The translations under genes and the position numbers were made by a program. The notes under the pieces were generated by a model, which was given only the letters and a program-made list of their open reading frames with translations, ran no database searches and was not told where the DNA came from. This document shows positions 23,165 to 34,059 of a stretch of DNA of 64,000 nt, piece after piece; positions within the stretch are counted from its first letter, which is position 1; each line of letters opens with the position of its first letter. This stretch comes from Chelonoidis abingdonii (lineage: Eukaryota > Chordata > Testudines > Testudinidae): the NCBI RefSeq assembly GCF_003597395.2, contig NC_133773.1, positions 126,127,982-126,191,981 of the forward strand. The letters run 5' to 3'.

Positions 23165-23605
23165 ATCCCACTTTTTGTGCCAAGGTCAGTAATAAAAAGA
23201 TTAAATAAGATTGGTCCCAAAACTGATCCCTGAGGAACTCCACTAGTAACCTCCTTCCAGCCTGACAGTTCACCTTTCAGTATGACCCGTTGTAGTCTCC
23301 CTTTAACCAGTTCCTTATCCACCTTTCAATTTTCATATTGATCCCCATCTTTTCCAATTTAACTAATAATTCCCATGTGGAACCGTATCAAATGCCTTAC
23401 TGAAATCGAGGTAAATTAGATCCACTGCGTTTCCTTTGTCTAAAAAATCTGTTACCTTCTCAAAGAAGGAGATCAGGTTGGTTTGGCACGATCTACCTTT
23501 TGTAAAACCATGTTGTATTTTGTCCCAATTACCATTGACCTCAATGTCCTTAACTACTTTCTCCTTCAAATTTTTTTCCAAGACCTTGCATACTACAGAT
23601 GTCAA
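23073..23605 (-). pseudogene. CR1 ORF2, reverse transcriptase palm
   Basis: Contains HGFTKGRSCQTNLISF, YLDFSKAFDTVPHG and then ADDTKLGGIANTE. These are the fingers/palm blocks, including the catalytic xADD motif. The usual FADD reads CADD here, and frameshifts separate the blocks, so it is inactive. The family enzyme copies CR1 RNA at the target site. Confidence 0.88.
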
Positions 23606-24559
23606 ACTAACAGGCCTATAGTTACTGGATCACTTTTTTCCCTTTCTTAAAATAGGAACTATGTTAGCAATTCTCCAGTCATACGGTACAACCCTGAGTT
23701 TACTGATTCATTAAAAATTCTTGCTAATGGGCTTGCAATTTCATGTGCCAGTTCCTTTAATATTCTTGGATGAAGATTATCTGGGCCTCTGATTTAGTCC
23801 CATTAAGCTGTTCGAGTTTGGCTTCTACCTCGGATGTGGTAATATCTACCTCCATATCCTCATTCCATTTGTCATCCTACCATTATCCCTAAGCTCCTCA
23901 TTAGCCTCATTAAAGACTGAGGCAAAGTATTTGTTTAGATATTGGGCCATGCCTAGATTATCCTTAACCTCCATTCCATCCTCAGTGTTTAGCGGTCCAC
24001 TTCTTCTTTCTTTGTTTTCTTCTTATTTATATGGCTATAGAACCTTTTACTATTGGTTTTAATTCCCTTTGCAAGGTCCAACTCTACATGGCTTTTGGCC
24101 TTTCTCACTTTATCCCTACATGTTCTGACCTCAATAAGGTAGCTTTCCTTGCTAATCCCTCCCATCTTCCACTCCTTGTAGGCTTTCTGCTTTTTCTAAT
24201 CACCTCTCTAGATGCTTGCTCATCCAGCTTGGTCGACAACTCCTGCCTATGAATTTTTTCCCCTTTCTTGGGATACAGGCTTCTGATAGTTTCTGCAACT
24301 TTGACTTGAAGTAATTCCAGGCCTCCTCCGCCTTTAGATCCACAAGTTCTTCAGTCCAATCCACTTCCCTAACTAATTTCCTTAATTCTTTAAAGTTAGC
24401 CCTTCTGAAATAAAAAACCCTAGTTCCAGATCTATTTGTTTATCCTTCCATCTAGTTTGAACTGAATCAGTTCATGATCACTCGAACCAAGGTTGTCCCC
24501 TACAACTATTTCTTTGATGAGGTTCTCACTACTCACCAAAACCAAATCTAAAATGGCAT

Positions 24560-25312
24560 CCCTTCTTGTCGGTTCTTCAACTACTTGGTGAAGGAATCCA
24601 TCAGCAATCGCATCCAGAAAAATCTGAGCCCTATTATTATTACTAGCACTAGTCCTCCATGCATATCTGGGAAGTTAAAGTCTTCCATGATCACACAATT
24701 CCCATTAGTGTTTACTTCATTAAAAACATTAAAGAGGTCTCTATCCATATCCAAATCGGATCCCGGCGGTCTGTAGCACACTCCAAGCACAATCCCAGGA
24801 GAGACTCTGGGAAAGAAAGTTACTAATGTGATTTTTGCCCAGACAGACTCGGTCTTATCCATTCCATCACTTCTTATTTCTTTACAGTTAATCTCATCAC
24901 TGATATACAATGCTACTCCACCACCTTTGCCTTTATTTCTGTCTTTCCTAAACAGCACAAAGCCTTCAATACCTGTACTCCAGTCATGACTACTATTCCA
25001 TCATGTTTCTGTTAACCCTATAATATCCGGTTTCACTTCCTGCACCAGTAGCTCTAGTTCCTCCATTTTGTTACCTAGGCTCCTTGCATTAGTGTACAAA
25101 CATCTTAATTTTTGCCGTTTGGCTTCACTAACATTCTTTACCCGGTTAGGCATAGACATTCTACCACCAGTATCACCTATGAGACTAGCATCTACACTAC
25201 CCTTCCTCCTTATGTTCATTCTCTTACCTACGGCTGTATCCCTTCTTACTTTGTTTTCTTCCCTCTCAATGTTAAATTCTGGTGTGGAGATTACCTGGAC
25301 ATCCTCAACCAT
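24560..25312 (-). pseudogene. CR1 ORF2, AP-like endonuclease domain
   Basis: Starts with MVEDVQVISTPEFN, then LYTNARSLGNKMEEL and PDIIGLTET (the E of the active site), then GVALYISDEI and GVCYRPPGSD. These are the endonuclease blocks that nick target DNA in CR1 elements. A frame change near 24960-25000 splits the domain. Confidence 0.88.
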
Positions 25313-25325
25313 CTCCCCCCAATTC

Positions 25326-25652
25326 CTAGTTTAAAGCTCTCTTAATCAGTTGTGTCAGCCTCCATTCTAGAAGTCTATTTCCCTTCTTACTCAGGCGAAG
25401 TCCATCCCAAGAGAACAGTCCTCTGTCCACGAATGCTTCCCAGTGGCCATACATCCCAAAGCCCTCCCTGTAGCACCACCGCCTGAACCATCTGTTGATC
25501 ACCATAAGCTTGTCACACCTTTGTTGCCCTTCTCTAGAAACAGGTAGACTCCCATTGAAGATCACCTGAGCCTCGATTTCCTTAAGCGTCTTCCCCATAG
25601 TCTCCCTTGATACGTTCCAGCGAGAATCTAACCGTATCATTTGTTCCCACAT
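25326..25652 (-). pseudogene. CR1 ORF1, SGNH/esterase-like C-terminus
   Basis: A 108-codon open frame contains LKEIEAQVIFNGSLPV, INRWFRRWCYREGFGMYG and LFSWDGLRLSKKGNRLLE. This fits the esterase (SGNH hydrolase-like) domain found in ORF1 of many CR1 elements, ending with the DGxxLSKxG block. It stops 14 bp before the ORF2 start. Its 5' half is lost by truncation. Confidence 0.75.
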
Positions 25653-25668
25653 GAAGGATAATCAGTGG

Positions 25669-25914
25669 ATTTAACAGAATAATCTCTGTGTGCATCAAAC
25701 AACTGAGGGGCTGATAGCTAAGCAGTAGCTATGGGGATCTGCTACCAACTCTGCCTGCCTTCTGAAAGACCAGGGGAGTCATTGATGAGGGCTGGGGAGA
25801 AGAGCTATGGGGATGTTCCTATAGCTGTCTGTTTCCAGTTTGTATGGGGAGGGGAGGGCATTGCCAGACCAACCAGAAGAGGGAACAGGAGATAAGCAAG
25901 AATGATTATTTTTC
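25669..25914. other. No gene seen; short spacer
   Basis: Sequence between the CR1 5' end and the hammerhead-bearing repeat. Nothing recognised. Confidence 0.4.
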
Positions 25915-26115
25915 TGCTGATAATAGTTCATCTTAATTAATTAGCATCTTACAGTTGGTATGGCTATTTCCACTTTTTCGTGTTATCTGTATGTATATAT
26001 ATCTTCTTACTATACGTTCCATTCTGTGCATCTGATGAAGTGAGCTGTAGCCCACGAAAGCTTATGCTCAAATAAATTTGTTAGTCTCTAAGGACCACAA
26101 GTACTCCTATTCTTT
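25915..26115 (+). mobile_element. Hammerhead-bearing dispersed repeat (possibly Penelope-like)
   Basis: Member of a dispersed family ending in AATTTGTTAGTCTCTAAGG and CACAAGTACTCCTATTC. Related sequences lie at 32228-32352, 36748-36952 and 2783-2880. It includes the ribozyme-like core annotated separately. Hammerheads are known from Penelope-like retroelements, so that family is my inference. No protein domain is seen in this copy. Confidence 0.65.
26032..26069 (+). ncRNA. Hammerhead-ribozyme-like core
   Basis: Core order is complete: CTGATGA (26032-26038), stem II GTGAGC-TGTA-GCCCAC (26040-26055, one A-C mismatch), GAAA (26056-26059), tiny stem III GC-TTAT-GC (26060-26067) and TC (26068-26069), with predicted cleavage after C26069. 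This is the minimal type with a 2-bp stem III. Stem I pairing is weak, so activity might need a dimer or be lost. Assigned from motif order only. Confidence 0.6.
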
Positions 26116-28724
26116 TAATGAGAAGGAAAGATGCTCAATAGCCTGGGAAGGGACAGATCAGGAAGAGAGGGGAGAGGAATAGGCACCTGGGAAAACTGGA
26201 GCAGGGAGGAAGGAAAGAGAGAGGTTAAGAAGGGAAGAGAGCTAGAGACACTTAACTTGAATGTATCTGATTTACCAGGCCCCCAGATTCTTCCCAATCC
26301 CAGGCTTCCTACTTTCCTCTGGCTCCTTGATCAGCTCCTTCTCAGGCTTCCAAGCTGAGCAGGCTTTGCAGAGGTCCTGTTTCCCACTTCCTCTTCTGAT
26401 AATATGGTTTACTTGTCTCCACTAACCTTCCACTGCCAGTTCTGTGTCACCAACACAAGAATAAAAGCATGTATGGCACATCACCCACTGACAGAACAGC
26501 CATTTCTAAACTTTCAAGCCTTTGCTAAAGGTAAAGGAAGAGGTTTCAGACTAATGACCTAGTTCATTACTACCATCTTCTTGGTTTGATTGTTTCTAAC
26601 CAGTTTCAACTTGTTCTCTTACTCTGTCCAAATGGCTCCGTGAGAAAACTGCTGGCATGGATTCAGCAGTTTATCATAGCTGGGTAAGAGATTCAGTACA
26701 ATGCTGTCAGAGTCAGGCTATACTGCAGAACAGCTCACATCACTGATTAGAGACACACACACACATTCTGGGAACCAAGCCTGAACAAACATGTTCAGCT
26801 TATCTCCAGGGACTAAAATGAGGTACGCCAAAGAGGTTCACTACAGGGGCACCAGACATCATTTTTACAAACTGATCTTTTTGTGCAAACTGGAAAACAC
26901 GAGTTTCATTAGTATCCTTCCCCATTCCTTCCATGCAGGCACATCATTTGTGCAGCTAGAGGCCCCACTGTGCTGGGCGCTATACAGATATATTGTAAAA
27001 GAAACAAACCCTACCCCAATGAGTTTAATATTTAACTAAAGATACGGTAACAAAATAAACCAAGAGTTAATTATACCTACTACATTACACTTGAGATGTA
27101 AGTAGCAGAAGAGGGGGTTCTGTAGCATTTTTAATGAGTTACTCTATCATAATGTTTCATATTTTCTTCATATTTAGCTCTATGCTTTTAATACTGCGTT
27201 GCATTTCAAACTTTCAAAATAAAATGACAGTCAAGACCAATCTTAACCTTTTAAAACAAAGTTTTTAAAATGTTCCTTACTTCCCTCAAGACTAAAAAAC
27301 ATTTTCTGGTAGCTTAGAATCGCCAAAAATCCAGTTGTATGCAAAGGATAAATAGTTAATTTACTACCCACTAGACAAGCAGCTGAACTACACTTAAAAA
27401 TCTCAGGAGCACTGACAGATGACCTGCCCAGAGAGAGAGAAAGAAAGAGAACTGGCTTCGAACCTCAATTTCTTTGGTAAATTCTACTGAATTGTACAAG
27501 AAAGAGGGTTTTTCCAGCTTCATTTATTGCTATACTAAATTCCTTCTTTAATATTACTCAGTTACACCTCATATTGTAGTTGGGGAAGCATACACACAGA
27601 TAATTCAAGGGCACAGTAATAGGCCACAACTTCCATTCAACACATTTATAACAACTGTGGCAAGCAGCCGTTTCCAGCCTCTGGTGTGAGCAGGGTTTAG
27701 TATTTTTAATGATAATGTTTAAATTTTTCACTTACATTTTTAATGCTCAGGGAGCCTTTAACGGGGCCAGAGCAGCACAAGCACTGTTATTCTCCTGGTA
27801 TTTCCACCAGCCAAGAATTTTAATACTGGGAGAATACCATATGGTTATTTTTGCCATATGAACTCTTCAGGCTTGAGAGTTAGTGAAGAAACACAAGGGG
27901 ATATTCAGGTTTAACCCCAATACTGCTTATTATTAGGCTCCTGTGAACACAAATGTCCAGCTCACGCCTCAGGGTCAGACATGCCAGTAAGCAAATGCTC
28001 TCAGGATTTTTAAGCACAGGTCAGATCAGATGAGCAGATTGTACATCTAATTTTTCAGTGGCAAGTTACTGATCTGACCTGAACAGCACATAAAAAGCCT
28101 GAAGGCACAGACTGGTCAGCATGTCTGAACCAAAGCTGAAAATTAAAACTGGCCTCACACCACACAATACCCTTATAGAGTCTAATGAATGGAAGTTGCA
28201 CCCAATACTGGGCTTCTGGGGAAAAACACACAATTAGCTGCACACCCTTTTTTGTGTGAAGACAGAAACACACACAAAAAAGGTCTGGATGATTCCTGAA
28301 CCTCTGCTTCCCAAACCAGAGTAATCTGGGACAAGGTGAGGCAGAATTCCTGAAGGGAACGCATTCATTTTGACTGCTGCTTGCTTCTTCTCGGCAGTGC
28401 TCTCTCACATCTCTCCATAGATTTTTATTTTTTTAATTTCTATAGCTTCAAGTATTGCCCTCCCACATTCTTAGGACATAAGCACTGGAAGGCTCTAGAA
28501 ATAGGAAGAAGATGGGAGAAGGAAGGCAAACAATCTAATATTGAGGTGGAAAAAAAAACAACTCTAAATTGGCACACATATCTTGCTCATAATTGAAATA
28601 TACAGGCAATTTTAACAATTGTAATTAATAAAAATGGCTAATGTTAATTTGTAACATGTAAAGGTATTGACCACAACGGGGAGTGCACGGGGAAGATCTT
28701 AGTAGACTCCAGTCACATCCCAGT
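26116..28724. other. No gene seen; ancient repeat piece at about 26930-27060
   Basis: Mostly unique-looking sequence. CCCACTGTGCTGGGCGCTAT and the following AACAAACCCTACCCC block match an old amniote repeat whose relative may lie at 42098-42180. A splice-like segment at about 27740-27830 on the minus strand contains a stop in its only long frame and was not called. Confidence 0.45.
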
Positions 28725-28985
28725 TATAACCGGGGCGGCTCCAGGCACCAGCGCAGCAAGCATGTGCCTGAGGCCGCAAGCTGAGGTGGCACGGTCGTCA
28801 CAAGGGCGGCAGTCAGGAAGCCTTCGGTGGCGTTTCTGCAGGAGGTCCGCTGATCCCACAGCTTCGGTAGCAATTTGGTGGCAGCTATGCAAAAGGCACG
28901 GGACCAGCAGATCACCCGCAGAATCACTGCCGAATCCGTGTGACCGGCGAACCTCCCGCAGGAACGTTGCCGAAGCTACCTGACT
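28725..28985. repeat. GC-rich dispersed repeat, unnamed
   Basis: GGGGCGGCTCCAGGCACCAG opens a block with several CpGs and internal short repeats (GGAGGTCCGCTG, CTTCGGTAGCAA and TTGCCGAAGC, partly inverted). The composition differs sharply from the AT-rich flanks, suggesting an inserted element. Boundaries are approximate. Confidence 0.45.
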
Positions 28986-29275
28986 GCCGGGCTTGGTTGT
29001 TAACTAACTAGAAACATGACTAGATTTTCTAATACAAAAGTTTTCAGATCTGCTTGGTAGAGGAGTCTGCCATGATCAACAGGCATACACTCTTGATAAA
29101 AGAAGACACCAGCATTCAGGTCTTAATTTATTGGATGCTAAAGAATTACATGTACACTCATCATTCTACAGCTTTCCACAGAGTTTATAACCAACCAGGC
29201 TGTCTGAAGTGAGGTTTTTCTGGCATCAGCTACACTGTTGTGTTATGAAAAAAAAGCTGCTGTCTAGATAACTCA

Positions 29276-29465
29276 GGGTATGTCTACACTACAAAACTAT
29301 TTTGATCTCATTTATGTTAACATATAGCCACAGCAGTAATTAAATCACTTTACATGTCCACACTATGTTCCTTGTGTCAGAAGTGCACATCCTCATCAGG
29401 AGTGCTTGCACTGATTTAACTGTCAGTGTGAGGCATTGTGCGATGGCTTATGAAAGAAGAGTTAA
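29276..29465 (+). mobile_element. Harbinger-type MITE, 5' part
   Basis: GGGTATGTCTACACTACAAA at 29276 is the terminal-repeat type seen at 48927 and 51951, and the following sequence resembles the same MITE family. The opposite end was not found, so truncated. Confidence 0.6.
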
Positions 29466-30224
29466 TTAACCAGAGTTAATTTCTAGGCCTATAATTCATT
29501 TGAGAGGAGGAAAGCCATTTTTTAGTAAAGGTTAAAAGAACAACTGTCAAGTAACTTATGCAACTTGACAAAAAACAGAGTCTATAATTAAAGACAATTT
29601 TGTCTTGTGGTTATCCTACTTCAGGTACCCCAAAAGAGGACACGGGGGGAAAGGTCCAGGGGAAAGGGGCACAGTTGGGGGAACTGTAGCGGGGAGGAGG
29701 ATATAGGGGGATATTGATTGCAGTTGGGAGCAGTATTGTTCCCTGTCGTGGTGGCAGGGTAGCTGGCACAAGCCCAAGACGCAGCGACAGTCATCAGTCA
29801 GTGCCCGCCTGAGGGATGCCTTCCCCAGGAGTGTCCTGGGTGGGCAGGATCTGACAGCTATGTCTTGCAGGGGAATGGAACAAACATCTGTGGATGCAGG
29901 GGAGGGAGCATATGGGAAGAGGACCAATAGGGGATCTTTCTGAGCTGCAGTTTGTTTGCTGAAAACTCTGCCCTTCCACCCCTCCTCCCGACATTTCATG
30001 TTCTTTGAAAACTCTGCTGGGACAGAGAAAGCAGGCTCAAAAAAAGAGGCTATGTCCAGGAAACCCCGTATGTATGGTAACCCTAGTCCGACGGCCATAG
30101 ATGGGACAACAACTTCGAGTGAAGATGGCTGGAACTCAGGTTTATGTGACTTTCCTTTCTGTGCAGACCAGACCTGTGCAATCTGTCAACACTGTTCCTC
30201 TGCTGCCCAAAAGGTTTACATGAG
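29466..30224. other. No gene seen; possibly repeat-derived
   Basis: A 160-codon minus-strand frame (29616-30098) spans this stretch but has no domain I recognise and lacks splice context. The CpG-poor, mixed composition suggests an old insertion. No firm call. Confidence 0.35.
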
Positions 30225-30925
30225 TAGGGCCCTACCAAATTCATGGCCCTGAAAAATGCATCACAAACCATGAAATCAGGTCTTCCCCTGTGAAATCTGG
30301 TCTTTTTTTGTGCTTTTATCCTATATTATACAGACGTCACAGGGGAGACCAGCGTTCTGCCCCAAAAGGGAGTTCCAGGGGGATCACGAAGTTATTTTAG
30401 GGGGGTCACGGTATTGTTGCACTGCCTTCAGAGCTGATTGGCCAGAGAGCGGTGGCTGTTGGCTGGGTGCCCAGCTTTGGCAGCAGCGCAGAAGTAAGGG
30501 TGGCAACACCATCCCATCCCATCCTTCTGTGCTGCTATCTTCAGAGCTGGGCAGGCAGAGAATTGCAGCTGCTGCCTGAGGGTCCAATTCTGCAAGCAGC
30601 AGCACAGAAGTAAGGTTGGCAACACCATACCACACCATCCTTAGTTCTGCACTGCTGCTGACAGCAGCTTTGCCTTCAGAGCTGGGCTCTGCCTCTTCTA
30701 ACTGCCCAGCTCTGAAGGCAGTGCCGCAACCAGCAGCAGCACAGAAGTAAGGGTGGCAATACTGTGAGCCCCCTACAATAACCTTGCATCCCCCCCCACA
30801 ACTATCTATTGGGTCAGCACTGTGAAATTACAGATTTAAATAGCCGAAATCATGAAATTTACTATTTTTAAAATCCTATGATCGTGAAATTGACCACAAT
30901 GAACCATGAATTTGGTAAGGCCCTA
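30225..30925. mobile_element. hAT-type element, 701 bp, perfect target duplication
   Basis: Inverted ends TAGGGCCCTACCAAATTCATGG (at 30225) and its near-complement ending at 30925, about 22 bp with one mismatch. Perfect 8-bp flanks TACATGAG at 30217-30224 and 30926-30933. The interior holds three to four related GC-rich units sharing CAGAAGTAAGG (about 30480-30760). No transposase. Confidence 0.9.
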
Positions 30926-31639
30926 TACATGAGACACTTCCTTCCCCAACTCTGTGGGCCTCAGAAGAAAAAGGCAGAGTGATTAATGTGTAGGCCTGCT
31001 GCAAGGTAGTGCAGAGCTCTTCCAGAATGCTGCTCAACAATCTTTAATACGTCAGTTTGCACTGTAAAGTTATCTGAGCAGATCATTTTATACAATATTC
31101 TTGCCTCAGAGAGAGGGAATAACACCCCACAGCTGTGCAGGAACTTCACAACCCCATTCTAACACAGAAACTTCTGATCCCTGCTTGGATCTATTACTAG
31201 AAGTTAGAAAAAAAAAAAGTCTGGTAAATATAAAAATGAATTTAAATACAGCGTACAGGCTGTTTCCATGGCACCAAATATGCTTACTATAATCAACCCT
31301 TCATCACTATGGGGGTAAGAGTGACAGTGGAGGATACTCTCTCTTTTTAGTTCCATCTGGAGGTCCAGTTCTCTTCACAAGCACATTGCATCTTAGAATT
31401 CTGCTGCAGTAAGCGATTTTGATAGAACAAATCAAATACATTCCCCATACTTGCGAAGTTAAATACAACCATTTCTCATTGCACAGACAAGGCCCTTAGC
31501 ACATAAAAGCCATTTGCAAGATATACCTTTTGCAAAGGGAAAACTGAACAACTTCATTTATGCTATCATCAAGACTTTAACTGAGCACCAGCTCAGATTA
31601 CAAGATTTGTCAGAATACATAAAATAAAATTCTTCCTAC

Positions 31640-31682
31640 CTTGTTTCTGCCTGCATAGTAGTCGTCAGAGGCTCTCTCCCTA
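31640..31682 (-). other. Candidate 43-nt exon of an unidentified gene
   Basis: Minus strand: acceptor-like AAAGCCCAG, then 43 nt open in one frame (RERASDDYYAGRNK) and a donor AAG|GTAGGA. The upstream frame has a stop just before, so the exon would have to start at the acceptor. I do not recognise the peptide. The acceptor lacks a strong pyrimidine tract. Could be chance. Confidence 0.22.
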
Positions 31683-31945
31683 CTGGGCTTTAAAAATCAT
31701 GCTCAACCACTGTTAAAACATGACCAGAAAGGTTTTCAATTGCAATTTGATCAACAAATGCATATGGTGCAAAACTATGCCAGAACCACCAAGCTCTTGT
31801 GTAGGTGTTGAATATTATGAAAACTACTGTAACAGTTTGTACCTGACTACAGCTTCCAGACAATCCTTGGTAGAATTCTGAATTCTGTTTTGCTGAACTT
31901 GTACATAAGCATAGTTTTTAAACTTAGTTATAAGATTACTATAGT

Positions 31946-32140
31946 GAGAGATGGCATAGTCTAGTGGACAGAGCAGAGAACTGTAATTCAGGAATACTGA
32001 CTTCTAACACAAGTACTCACAAGGACTCCCTCTGTGGCCTAGGGAAGGTCATAACTTCTCTAACATCTGTGAAATGGTGATAGTACTTACATCATAGCAA
32101 TGTCATCATAATTCACCTTTGTACAATGCTAAGCATTATT
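31946..32140 (+). repeat. MIR SINE
   Basis: Matches the MIR layout: TCTAGTGGACAGAGCA, then the core CTCTGTGGCCTAGGGAAGG and TCTGTGAAATGGTGATAGTA, ending in GTACAATGCTAAGCATTA. Old tRNA-derived SINE shared by amniotes. Confidence 0.85.
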
Positions 32141-32227
32141 TCATGTATGTTCTGGTATCCCATCAGTTTCAACATTTTTAGAGCCAAGTATAATGCACAG
32201 TCGCCTCACATTACACAGTACCTTTTC

Positions 32228-32352
32228 AAAGGTTTCAAAGTAGCAGACGTGTTAGTCTGTATCCGCAAAAAGAACACGAGTATTTGTGGCACCTTAGAGA
32301 CTAACAAATTTATATGAGCATAAACTTCCGTGGACTACAGCCCACTTCATCG
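32228..32352 (-). mobile_element. Hammerhead-bearing repeat, decayed, reversed
   Basis: On the minus strand it reads GCGATGAAGTGGGCTGTAGT, then GGAAGTTTATGCTC, then the shared tail TTTGTTAGTCTCTAAGG and AACACG. The core CTGATGA is changed to GCGATGA and GAAA to GGAA, so not a working ribozyme. Confidence 0.75.
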
Positions 32353-32466
32353 CAACTTGTAAAGTGCTTCAGATTAACCAGGCTGTCTCCAGTGGGATTT
32401 CTAAAAAACAACTGGGTGAGGCAATTAAAACACATTGTCTGTTAAAAATGGACTTCACTATGTTAT

Positions 32467-32618
32467 CCTGTTCATACTTCTGCTAACCAATTTGAGCAGT
32501 TCTTTGTGTGCCTTTACAGAGTATAATCTAAATAGTACTGAACCTGTTCACATTTCTGCTAACCCATTTGAGCAGTTCTTTGTGTGCCTTTACAGAGTAT
32601 AATCTAAGTAGTACTGAA
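32467..32618 (+). repeat. Two tandem copies of a 76-bp unit
   Basis: Copy 1 is 32467-32542, copy 2 is 32543-32618. They share TTTGAGCAGTTCTTTGTGTG and CTTTACAGAGTATAATCTAA and differ at only a few bases. A local duplication, recent relative to its surroundings. Confidence 0.95.
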
Positions 32619-34059
32619 CTTTCATCTGGACAGTTGGTTATTCCTCATGAAAAACAGATACACAGACGAAAATCTCATGAAGATCATTTATTTTTCAGTA
32701 GTGTCTAGAAAACCCAATCAAGGTACCATGACCTTTATGTGAGGTGCTGTATATAAACAGGCTCCTGCAACTATATCTGTGCAGGCAGATCTTTATGCCC
32801 ACGTACAGTCTGACTTCAGCGAGACCCTCCTCACACATAAGTATTGTCCACCCATGCAGATCCAACTGCAGAACAGGGCCACAGAAACGTAATCCTTACA
32901 CTCTCCCCTCCCCCAGAATTTGCAATCTAAATTGAGACTTGAGGCAACTAGTTAGAAAAACAATAGGAGGAGGGAGGATGTGGGCAAAAGTAATAAGATT
33001 ACTCTGTTATAATAAGTCAATGCTCTCAATTTAATTCTATTAAATAATTTGGCTTTGTGTGTGTGTTTAAGACGTTTAAACCTCTACCTACTCTGTTTTT
33101 TAAAACAAAACCATCAACTTGTTAGTTTTGTTTTCTGGTATAACCAAGAAGGATCCAGGATAATGATGACAGAGTCACTGACACGTCCACTGTAATGGTG
33201 ACATTTTACTAGCCCAAATATCTGATTGCTGGCCAAAATGTATTATTATTTTCCTAGCCACTGATCATCAATAAGTTCCATCCCATAAAACATCATTCAT
33301 CAGAATGCAGTAGTTTGCTGTTAATGAGGACTTCTCAAATTTCCAACATTTTACAAATTATTGGTTTTCTTCCACAATTTCCCACCACATCTTGGAGCCC
33401 TGAAAGTTAACATTTGTTCCTACTTCTTTCCCCCTCTATCAGACACATGCACACTTGCTTATTTTATATAGGGTTGTTCATAAATGCCAGGCTTCTGGTT
33501 AAAGAGGAAAAAAGCATGAGGTGTGAACCATCAAGGTGAACAAACAAAATGGATAAAGATGTTCAGCAGTAGCCTAGTGGTAAAGTTGGACAGATCACGT
33601 AAAATACCTGGGTTAGATTCTTACCCTTACAATAAAGAGTCTTGTGTTGTTCAGCAATGAGCCATGTGACAAAATTCCAGAAGTCTTGTCTACACCAAGA
33701 AAAAAAATATCAGGTTGATAAGGTAACTATCCGCTGGTGCATGATGGAAGCTGTGAACAGACATACTTTTCAACACCACATTGATCCCTTCATACCTAAA
33801 CATCCACTCATATTCCTCCATTCAGTCCTTCCCAAAAGACCCCCCTACAAAGAATCAGCTGCAGAGTAGGGAAACCCTTCATGAGAAATTCTGTGATCTG
33901 AATGCCCCTTTTTAAAAACCCAGACAATGTTAAAATAAGTGCCTCTACTACTTGCAACCACCTTATAGAGAGCAAACAATTTCTCAAGAAGTTAGAGCCC
34001 AAACTATTTACAGCTTTATAGGTCAAGACCGAAACCATATGTAAGAACACAGGAACTGC
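32619..34059. other. No gene seen
   Basis: AT-rich. GTAGCCTAGTGGTAAAGTT at 33571 resembles a tRNA-type box A, and GGGTTAGATTC near 33610 is a poor box B, so an old SINE is possible but unproven. Confidence 0.4.

Larger units (their letters stand above)
21885..25668 (-). mobile_element. CR1 LINE, long 5'-truncated copy
   Basis: A minus-strand CR1 of about 3.8 kb, with ORF1 C-terminus, endonuclease, reverse transcriptase, C-terminal domain and 3' UTR in order. The 3' end is at about 21885 (AGGCAGAAGGGATCATTA region) and the 5' truncation is near 25668, inside ORF1. CR1 is the dominant LINE of reptiles and birds, and the low apparent decay suggests a relatively young insertion. Frameshifts and stops make it inactive. 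Small plus-strand frames here are antisense shadows. Confidence 0.92.

Noticed and set aside
29616..30098. 160-codon minus-strand open frame
   Set aside because: No recognisable domain, no splice context and repeat-like surroundings.
30460..30770. Regularly spaced GC-rich units considered as an array
   Set aside because: They are unequal, inside a hAT element, and in a vertebrate genome. Not a CRISPR.
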